Positions 56,111 to 64,000 of a DNA stretch of 64,000 nt are shown here, piece after piece. Within the stretch, counting starts at the first letter, position 1. Each line of letters starts with the position of its first letter. The position numbers and the translations under genes were made by a program. Origin of the DNA: Allolobophora icterica (taxonomy: Eukaryota > Annelida > Clitellata > Crassiclitellata > Lumbricidae); NCBI GenBank assembly GCA_963556255.1, contig OY744605.1:84623521-84687520 (forward strand), read 5' to 3'. The notes under the pieces were generated by a model. That model was not told the DNA's origin and made no database searches. It was given only the letters and a program-made list of their open reading frames with translations.

Positions 56111-56215
56111 ATCACCCGATCAATTCATTGAAAACTGAGCAGGGTTGAGGCCATATACGGTCGCTATAATAGAAAATCGCGAACATTTACATTGCACTGT
56201 TGTTTATTGGTACCG

Positions 56216-57580
56216 TAGTTCTTCTTACACACCTTTATATCACTTATTTCAAAAGCTATGAATTCTGAAACTTCGTTTAAAGAGAAATTCACCAGAGTCC
56301 TCACATAAAAGTCGGAAATCAGTGTGTTGCTGGGAGTGTTATATCCAAGACTTCCGTCCTAAGCAAAACAGAACCGGAACGCCGGCGTCAGACGCCATGT
56401 TAATCTAGGAATGTTCCTGTGAATCCTGTCTTAAAAACTACCGGTCGTCAAAAAAAGAACCGGAACGCCGTTCCGGTGCGTTCCGGTCCCAACCGATCCC
56501 TGGACCACTTATATCGCTGTTATTCCAGGAGTGTGCACGCGTTCGTCCAGAACTTTGTTAATTGGAAGTTAATATTAGTCAAAACTGTTAATTTCTAATT
56601 AGTAACAAATACTTCAATGTGTTGGATTTTCAATCAGAAACCCAATTTTAAATGTTGCTGATTGATTAGAGTTTCCAACTTTTCCAGAAACGTTCTTTCA
56701 GTGACAATTGTTGTGATCAAGCTTAATTTAAGAGATATCGCCTGAATGTCATTTTCTCAATCACGACCACTGTCCGATTTTTTTCTGATGTTGCCAAACT
56801 GTAGTGTAACATAATTATGACACGCAAGACTCCGCCACTACCACCAGTTACGTCACTATAGTGCCAGATCGTGCCAACCCCAAGCCTAGAGAAAGGAGGA
56901 GGGGCGACGTCAACGGTTCTGGCAGCCATTAGATGTCGTTAAACACTGCATGGGAACTATAATGACAAGCAAGTCTGCTGTACTGCAGAACATGCTGTTT
57001 ATTCATTTTTCTTGTTTTCCTTGTGCGACTTATCTTTCTCTGGTCGCTATCGATCAAGACCAAGCCAGGTGCCAGGGCCTTGCGAGCAATGATTTCCGGT
57101 CTTCTGAGAGGTTGGAAGAGACCTAGCTGATGGAACAGGAACGGTGGAAGCTGACCAGCGGTCACTGAACTTTTGCACAAAATTTCTAAAGCACCATAAT
57201 CTAAAGCTAAATGCAAAGCACCAGTCTATATTCACGACACAGAATACAGAGAATAGAGATGACTGGCTACAACTCGTGGAAGCGGCAATTAACGCTTCGA
57301 AGAGGAGCATGCCACATTATGTTGATGTAACAATCTCTTTAGATAACAGTTACGATTTAACAGTTATCCGAATTCATTAACTCGTAAAGACGACGTGAAA
57401 GGAACGACTCATTATTCTGATGTGTTCTGTAAGTAAGTATGCGTCAAAACTGGAGCTGTGGTTGTAGCTATTAGTTAAGCAACAAAATATCGGTTTGTAT
57501 GTAGTTCACCACTGTGTTTCTCACTAAATTTTTTAGCCAGGGAGTTTTTCATTTGCGTAAAGTTTCCAGTTTCATAATTA
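56216..57580. other. Gene-free stretch with GGAACGCCGTTCCGG fragments
   Basis: GAACCGGAACGCCGTTCCGG (56458-56477) and AACCGGAACGCCGGCG (56370-56385) resemble the interior of the CAGTGCTTTTTTC transposon family without its ends. A CGACGTCAACGG / GTCGTTAAAC pair is at 56905-56944. Frames near 57050-57380 on both strands have no domain. Confidence 0.45.
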
Positions 57581-57582
57581 CC

Positions 57583-57665
57583 TCTACGTAAGTAAGTAAA
57601 GTAAGTAAGTATTTTCTTTATTTAACCGATTTCAAGAAATTAGTACTCCAGTGTACATGCATCAA
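57583..57665 (+). repeat. TAAGTAAG microsatellite with shared flank, copy 2
   Basis: GTAAGTAAGTATTTTCTTTA then TTTAACC and CTCCAGTGTACATGCATC, matching copy 1 at 727-810. Confidence 0.7.
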
Positions 57666-58103
57666 ATAATACAATACAGAATACAACAGTTAAAATAACA
57701 ACAGCATCACAATCTATATGAATATAGCATTCTCCCAATGAAATGTTTCCTGGAACAGTTGGCAACACTGCCCTGTCACTCAACATTTCCACATAGGACG
57801 CCTTCTCCCATATGGGACCCTTATATACATGTATCTATAGAGCCAAAAATGCGCCTGTGAATAAGCTGGTTCCCGCGACTTCGCTGTTATGGGCGCTGTC
57901 GAAATTTCGAGATTACGATCACCTGATGTCCATGGAAATGTTGCCAGGATGCTTGGAAGGCTACATGTATTTCTAGGCATAGAAAAATAGTCAGATTTAT
58001 GAGTTAACTAAATAATAATGTAGACCTTTAGTTAAATTAGTACACTGTTTTTATCGCTATTTCTGTCCTTCACTGTTTCAGTACCTCCGTTCTTATCTCA
58101 CAA

Positions 58104-58121
58104 TATCTATCTATCTGTCTA

Positions 58122-58162
<41 letters not shown>

Positions 58163-58248
58163 GTCTCTGTCTCTGTCTCTCTCTGTCTGTGTCTGTCTGT
58201 CTGTTTGTCTCTGTCTGGCTGTCTGTCTTTCTGTCTGTCTGTCTGTCG

Positions 58249-58284
<36 letters not shown>

Positions 58285-58310
58285 ATATATATATATATGC
58301 ATTATATATA

Positions 58311-58349
<39 letters not shown>

Positions 58350-58352
58350 TCA
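58104..58352 (+). repeat. (TGTC)n, (TC)n and (AT)n compound microsatellite
   Basis: TATC/TGTC units run to about 58270, then TC repeats, then TATATA blocks to 58346. Frames across it read SVCLSVCL or IYIYIY only. Confidence 0.97.
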
Positions 58353-58757
58353 ATCATTCAAATTCGCGTTTAATTGTCGTCCATGAGAACTGCCCGCACT
58401 GCCCGCCACTGCTAGTGCCTGGATGAAGGAGCTTAGAATAGGTCGTTGCTATGATCATTTTTGTTTGGACACAGCGTCGTTAAAAATAGACCAGAACATT
58501 CTAGAAATCGTAAACTACAGCCACACGAAAAGAATTCAACAGAACAGCAACAAAAAGCAACAAGAGAAAATTCAGAAATAATAGTACCAACAATCCTGCC
58601 CGCATTTCCATGGGCATTACATGTACTATAGGCCTAGGTGGGATTCACGGGGTCTCTATATGTATACGGGGTTCCACATGGGACTATGGGTACTATATGG
58701 GCTACATGTTGAAACAACCATGGAAGAATGTGTCAAGACTGCGATCCCAACATTACT

Positions 58758-58838
58758 ACCACCAGTATTACTACTACTACTACTGCTGCTGCTGCAGCTG
58801 CTGCAGCTGCTGCTGCTGCTACTACTACTACTACTACA
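58758..58838 (+). repeat. (TAC)n/(TGC)n trinucleotide microsatellite
   Basis: ACTACTACTACTGCTGCTGC pattern with a GCAGCTGCTGCAGCTGC core, then ACTACTACTA. Confidence 0.95.
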
Positions 58839-58839
58839 T

Positions 58840-59590
58840 TACTTGAGATCCGAAAATTAATAATAAAATCTCTGCATCTTCCAAACTGCATGACTTTATG
58901 GCTGTATGGCAGAAGGAATAATAATTATGAAAGCCAGGAATTAGGATCATTGCATGCGCTATAAAACTGCAGAGGCAGCTGTTAGTAACAAAGTAAAGCT
59001 TAATATTATGTAAAAATGTGTAGAAAGATTTATTGCTAGATTAAAACTGTGGCATTTTAGGATAAACCATTACACTTTTAAAAATAGATCATGAAAAGAT
59101 ACTGCTCTGAAATGCGCCAATTTTAACACACCCGAATATATAGACCCAGATTAGCTATATGAATAAAAAGACTAAAAGCGTCATAGGTCCTACTTGAGGT
59201 TACGGCGACGACTTAAAAATTAAAAGAAACATTTAAACTTCGACTCAGACAATAAATAAATAAAATTAAAATGATACTATAATCAAAGTTGAAACACTGG
59301 TACACAAATATTAGAGGCGGGGAAAACGTGGCCAGACGACACATTTTTACTAATAAATGTCCTGCTTTAGTGGCGCTTCCTATATAATTTACACACCTTT
59401 ATTTCAGACTCTTTAACAGCTATAAATTAGGAAATTTCGTTTAATCGATGGGTACATCTCTGTCCTGATTATTATGTGGCATTTAAGAAACAGAGTTCTA
59501 TAGTAAACTGTTAAAATAATTATTCCAGAAGAAGATAAAACAGATGGGGAACCTACTGCAGTGAATTAATACCCAGACAAAATTAGCCTC
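58840..59590. other. Gene-free AT-rich stretch
   Basis: No domain-bearing frame. A fold-back-like word CCTATATAATTTACACACC lies at about 59378-59396. Confidence 0.45.
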
Positions 59591-59599
59591 AGTTTCGAA

Positions 59600-60270
59600 C
59601 TTGGCGCGAACGATGAACGGTGTGGCATCTATAACATCTCGTCCCACCTTTCATCATGAGATCAGAGAAGCAGAAACAAATCCACAGAAGGCAAATTTAC
59701 TGGGGAGAAATTTACTCTCAAACAAGTAGTAGTCCTAATTATGACAAAAAAATTCTGGATTATTTAAGAAATAATTGAGGAATCGCAAAATGTAACAATT
59801 CAAACCCTAGCAGTAATGAAGGAAAAGCTATTAATATCGAATTCACTATCCGAGAGCTCGAGGAAGCTATTGCTTCTTCTAGGAGTAACAATTAAGTCAC
59901 CGGTGGAAGACAAAATTCCTTATGACTTCGGTCACTTGAACAAGAAAGTGGCCTTAAGGTTCTTTTAACCTTTTTATAACGAGGTATGGTTCGAAAGGGA
60001 AACTTCGTAACGACTGGTAACATGCTACAAGCATACCATTTTAAAAGCTAGTTAAGATCCTGTTGCTCCCTCGTCAATTTCAGATACTCCAACTTTATGC
60101 AAATGTTGGAAAAATGATTACAAATCGACTTCAGTGGTTCACTGAACAGAACAATATTCTGAATAAACACCAAACAGGATTTAGGAAACATAGACAAATG
60201 CTTTGAAAATCTCTGTGAACTGGATATGATCTTTCAAGTTTGCGATCGAATTCTTTATCCGATGCGTAGG
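59600..60270 (+). pseudogene. LINE reverse-transcriptase fragment, degraded
   Basis: With frameshifts and stops, the plus strand reads EFTIRELEEAIASSRSNN, then VEDKIPYDFGHLN, GLKVLLTF, TPTLCKCW, and finally MITNRLQWFTEQNNILNKHQ followed by TGFRKHRQ. These are the conserved early reverse-transcriptase blocks of Jockey/CR1-type LINEs (E(L/I)xxAIxxxKxxKxPGxDxIPYE ... NRLxxFxEx...NQxGFRxxRxT). The later blocks are absent. The local AT-richness suggests long decay. Confidence 0.85.
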
Positions 60271-60621
60271 CCTATTATAAGTAATAAACAAGAACTAGCA
60301 ATAGAGGAGTTTTTTTACATTAAGAATGTGGCATGGTAGGATATTATATTATATTTTTAAAATTAGACCATTAAAAGGAACAGCTCTAAATTAAAATGAT
60401 ACTGTTGTCAAAATTATTATTAATATTAAAGGCGGAAAAAGTGGCCTGGACGGCAGAATGTTACTATAATAATGGTCCTACTTTGGTATCTCTCCTTCCA
60501 CACCTTTATTTGACTGTTTCTAAAGGATATGAATTCCGAAATGTCGTTAAATCGATGATCGGATGTACCCGTGTTTATATATTATATCTCATTGGATGTA
60601 CCCTAGTTACGGTAAGACGAT

Positions 60622-61345
60622 TGTAAAGTAATTATACACTTATTTCAAGGGTGATATTCGCCCAATAAGAGAAAACAGACTGTAGCATTTGTATTGGTTT
60701 CCTCAAGGTCGATCTGCTTTAAGTTATAAGGCAAATATCACCGTAATGGATGACACACTGGCGTGAAGAGCAGTAGGTACCAAGATCGAATCCCGTATAT
60801 ACCCCGTAAGGTTTATTCAGCCTTCCACTCGCTAGGTGGCGGCGGTGGTTAAATGAATAGTAGGCCGTGGTTAGCGCCCTGGTGGCTGCCGTATAAAACA
60901 GTTATATTCGACTCCTGTAAAACTGTTATCATGTGCTTCTACTGTATACATGTATGTAAGCCGCCCTGCGTGGCTGCCGTTTCTACTATATGTATGTTCA
61001 CTGTACAGCGCAGTGCGGTTAGCAGGTGCTTAAATAAAGAAAAGATTATTATTATTATTTATTATTATCAGTTCTAAACAAATTCACGGTCGACGTCAAC
61101 GGCAGTGACAGCTATAAGATGTCGTTAAACAATGGTAAGTATACACCACAGATCTCTAGTTTTAAAGTAGGCTGCATTATCCCGAACGAACTTGACGACT
61201 GTAAATAATTATACACCTATTTTAAGGGTGATATTCGCCCAATAAGAGAAAACAGACTGTAGCATTTGTATTGGTTTTTTTCTCAGACTCGATCTGCTCT
61301 AACTTATAAGGCAAATATCACACTTAAAAGAGGTGTGTAATTATT
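60622..61345. mobile_element. Fold-back element pair, first copy interrupted by a SINE
   Basis: Copy 2 (about 61205-61345) has inverted arms AATTATACACCTATTTTAAG and, inverse, AATTACACACCTCTTTTAAG, continuing GTGATATT and TTATAAG. Copy 1 (60622-60740) has the same left arm and middle (CAGACTGTAGCATTTGTATTGG) but stops before the right arm is complete, where a SINE-like repeat (60750-61065) ends in (ATT)n. Confidence 0.75.
60750..61070 (+). mobile_element. SINE-like element ending in (ATT)n
   Basis: ACACTGGCGTGAAGAGCAG head, TGGTGGCTGCCGTATAAAAC, CGACTCCTGTAAAACTG and GCAGGTGCTTAAATAAAGAA, followed by ATTATTATT. Parts recur at 8390-8430 and 9860-9920. Confidence 0.6.
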
Positions 61346-62490
61346 CGTAGAATTAACTCCGTCATTGCTCGTACTCTGGCAGTGCGAGTATCAAGCCTGG
61401 ATAAAGAATGAGGGCGAGGAGAATGATCTTTGTTATCAAACAGCGTCGTTAAACTGAAACTACTAGGCCTATTACTAGTTGTAGAATCAACTATTTAAAA
61501 GTATTTTTTGTCGACGTCAACGGCCTTTGTTGCCATAAAATGTCGTTAAACTCTGCATCCATAGCCCCTATAGGCAGAAAGAATATAGACCCAGACATCT
61601 GGATTGCACTAGGAAACTCTAGCGTCAACGTAAGGACAAAAAACTTTCACGTATATATACACGGAGCAAAGAAAGCTTAATCACCAAAAGCGTACATTAG
61701 GCTATATGTCTTTCTAAAATAACTTGGCACCAAATCGTAATCGTAAACTAAAGCGGTACTCTAAAGCTTAGCACCAGCTTATTCACAAACGCTATGTCGT
61801 ATTAGAGGGGTTGTCCAGAGATCATGTCTAGCAGAGTTCCTATAATTCGGTTGCCACAGAGACCATGCAGAGAGAGGGGAAAACCACTGCAAACGATAAA
61901 ACGCTTCATCTTAGATCACTTTAGCCAAATTATATTATAATCTGCCAAAACCAAGCTCATATCCAACAGATCGTAGGACCAGTAAATGTTCTGCAAATAT
62001 GCCCACATATAGAGCCCACGTGTGACCCATATTCCCATATGCGTGTAGGACTTATAAATGCCCATATATTGGTTCCTTCAAATGTACACGTTCAGGCGTA
62101 TACGGAACAGAAAAAGATTCCTATTGTATTAGTCTCTTCATCGAATCGCTGATATAGGCCTATAGTGATACTGCGAAAGTTTTCCCCTTTGCTTTTTCAG
62201 AAGCACAGGAGAGCCACGATGAAGCTAATCTAATCCAATCCAATTCAGTCTAATCAAATCTACTCTATTCTTATATAATCTAATGACTTATGTAGCGCCG
62301 TTAACATAATTTCCAGTCGATAGTTGGAGTGAAATTGCAGTCCAAAGAAATCATATTCCACTGGAAAATCCAGGTTGAAATCGAACAGATGAGAGAAAGC
62401 AGAAGAGGGTTAAAGCGAAGCAAAGACGCAAAACCCACCGACAGATAAAGATGAGGAGACAGACATACAGAAAGCGACATTCACAGAGAC
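61346..62490. other. Gene-free stretch with GTCGTTAAAC words and a GATTAG-like tract
   Basis: Repeats GTCGACGTCAACGGCCTTTG (61510-61529) and GTCGTTAAAC (61543-61552). TAATCTAATCCAATCCAATT at 62228-62247 is the inverse of the GATTAG words at the start of the window. No gene seen. Confidence 0.5.
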
Positions 62491-62494
62491 AAAC

Positions 62495-62660
<166 letters not shown>

Positions 62661-62795
62661 TACACACACGTGATGCACAGAAACGAAAACAGCCAGAAGC
62701 AGAGAGTCTGTGTAACTGTTGAAGATGTTCATCCAAAGCTTGTTTAACTTGTTAGTCCCACGTCCGTAGGCCGTGCAATAAAAACACTCGACAAA

Positions 62796-63145
<350 letters not shown>

Positions 63146-63414
63146 TATACAGACATGCATATACAGGCGGACTATTAATAGTCCGCCTAAACCATAGCGG
63201 TGAGAATAATAACAAGAGGCCTATATTATATTCGAGTACAATAGTCATATGCCGATGGCTACAGCTGTAGGCCCAAGCCCTGAAGAAATACACAGACCAA
63301 CATCCTCATCCCTACAGCTGCATCAGCAACAAGAGCATCTTTCTTGGTGTCAAGAAAAAGGTTATAGGAATGATAACATGTAAACGAATCAGACGCCAGA
63401 GGGAGGTCTCCGCA

Positions 63415-63457
63415 GCCGCTCTGTCTGTCTCTCTGCCTATGTTTGCCTATGTCTCTG

Positions 63458-63488
<31 letters not shown>

Positions 63489-63545
63489 GTTTCTCTCTGT
63501 CTCTGTCTCTATGTCTATCTGTCTCTGTTTCTTTCTTTCTCTCAC
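63415..63545 (+). repeat. TCTGTCTC-rich microsatellite
   Basis: TGTCTGTCTGTCTGTC and CTCTGTCTC units. Confidence 0.93.
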
Positions 63546-63589
63546 GCGTAGATCAACTGCTGAACGGGCAATTGTAGACAGGTTGCCGA

Positions 63590-64000
63590 GATGAAAGAAC
63601 AGAAGGAAGAATCTGAGGAGGAAGGGGAGAAGAAGGAAGAGGAGAAGGATGAAAAGAGGAGGAGGATATTGAAGAGGATAAGGAGAAGGAGGAGCAGATG
63701 GAGGTGGAAGAGTGTGGGAACAGGAGGAAGAGGAGGAAGTAGGAGAAAAATAATCGGACTAGGGGAGGAGAAGGAGGAGGAGTAGAATGAGGAATAAGAG
63801 GAGGAAAGAGGAGGAGGATGACGAGTAGGAGGAGGAGGAAGACGAGGAGTTGGAAAAGGAAGAGGAAGAAAATGAGGAGCCAGAAAGACGTGAGGAGAGG
63901 TTGAAGAGGATGAGGAATAGGAAGAGGAAGATGATGAGACGGAGGAAGAGGGGAAGGGAGTGACGGAGGATGAAGTAGAGGCGATGGAGTGAAGAAGGCG
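63590..64000 (+). repeat. (GAGGAAG)n purine-rich tract running off the window
   Basis: About 400 bases of almost pure A/G on the plus strand (AGGAGGAGGA, GAAGAGGAGG). A Lys/Glu/Arg-rich frame (63591-63785) is low complexity and has no sign of selection. Confidence 0.95.

Larger units (their letters stand above)
55058..56215 (+). mobile_element. SINE family D interrupted by a DNA transposon
   Basis: Left part 55058-55262 (TGGCCCAGTTAGCTACATCG, GGACCTTAAATGTCGTGGC) and right part 56111-56215 (CAATTCATTGAAAACTGAGC, GGCCATATACGGTCGCTATA) together match the continuous copy at 26510-26810. Confidence 0.88.

Noticed and set aside
57047..57380. Overlapping frames on both strands (78-95 residues)
   Set aside because: No domain signature or conserved motif; length is expected by chance over this much sequence.

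Overview
This is a gene-poor, repeat-rich window of animal nuclear DNA. Evidence for an animal is four genes split by GT-AG introns, non-coding DNA packed with tRNA-derived SINEs, decayed LINEs, small inverted-repeat transposons and long microsatellites, and the absence of bacterial-type gene packing. The gene set (RhoGDI, eIF2B gamma, H2A.Z, a C2H2 zinc-finger protein, an extracellular leucine-rich-repeat protein) is metazoan. Frequent TAGGCCTA-type words and SINE/LINE tails ending in GGCGCTATATAAAT suggest a marine invertebrate, perhaps an echinoderm, hemichordate or other deuterostome. That placement is inference; I cannot name the species.

Layout. 1-3.2 kb: an intronless leucine-rich-repeat gene on +, between a GATTAG-rich tract and an (ACAG)n tract. 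3.2-12.6 kb: no genes, repeats only, including a decayed hAT-type transposon carrying a nested element. 12.7-15.4 kb: RhoGDI on -, four coding exons. 15.5-24.6 kb: repeats. 24.6-32.6 kb: EIF2B3 (eIF2B gamma) on -, eleven coding exons. 36.6-43.7 kb or beyond: an unrecognised zinc-finger/coiled-coil gene on -, six exons found and the N-terminus unresolved. 48.7-53.7 kb: histone H2A.Z on -, five coding exons, the first contributing only the ATG. 53.9-64 kb: no genes; LINE remnants, a transposon nested in a SINE, fold-back elements and very long microsatellites.

The genes are unrelated housekeeping or regulatory genes and do not form a pathway. RhoGDI controls Rho GTPase membrane cycling, EIF2B3 is a subunit of the translation-initiation exchange factor, H2A.Z is a chromatin variant, and the zinc-finger protein is probably nuclear. 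All four intron-containing genes lie on the minus strand.

The strongest unexplained signal is the collection of short non-autonomous DNA transposons whose ends and target-site duplications can be read directly. There are at least fifteen, in about a dozen terminal-sequence families. Several are nested, and two have uninterrupted relatives elsewhere in the window that serve as empty-site controls. Most have 8-bp duplications (hAT-like), but one family (273 and 274 bp) has 6-bp duplications in both copies. Two notable hairpin structures, a GC-AG intron in EIF2B3 and SINEs whose 3' tails match a LINE family in the same window are also reported. I found no convincing new multi-gene system.
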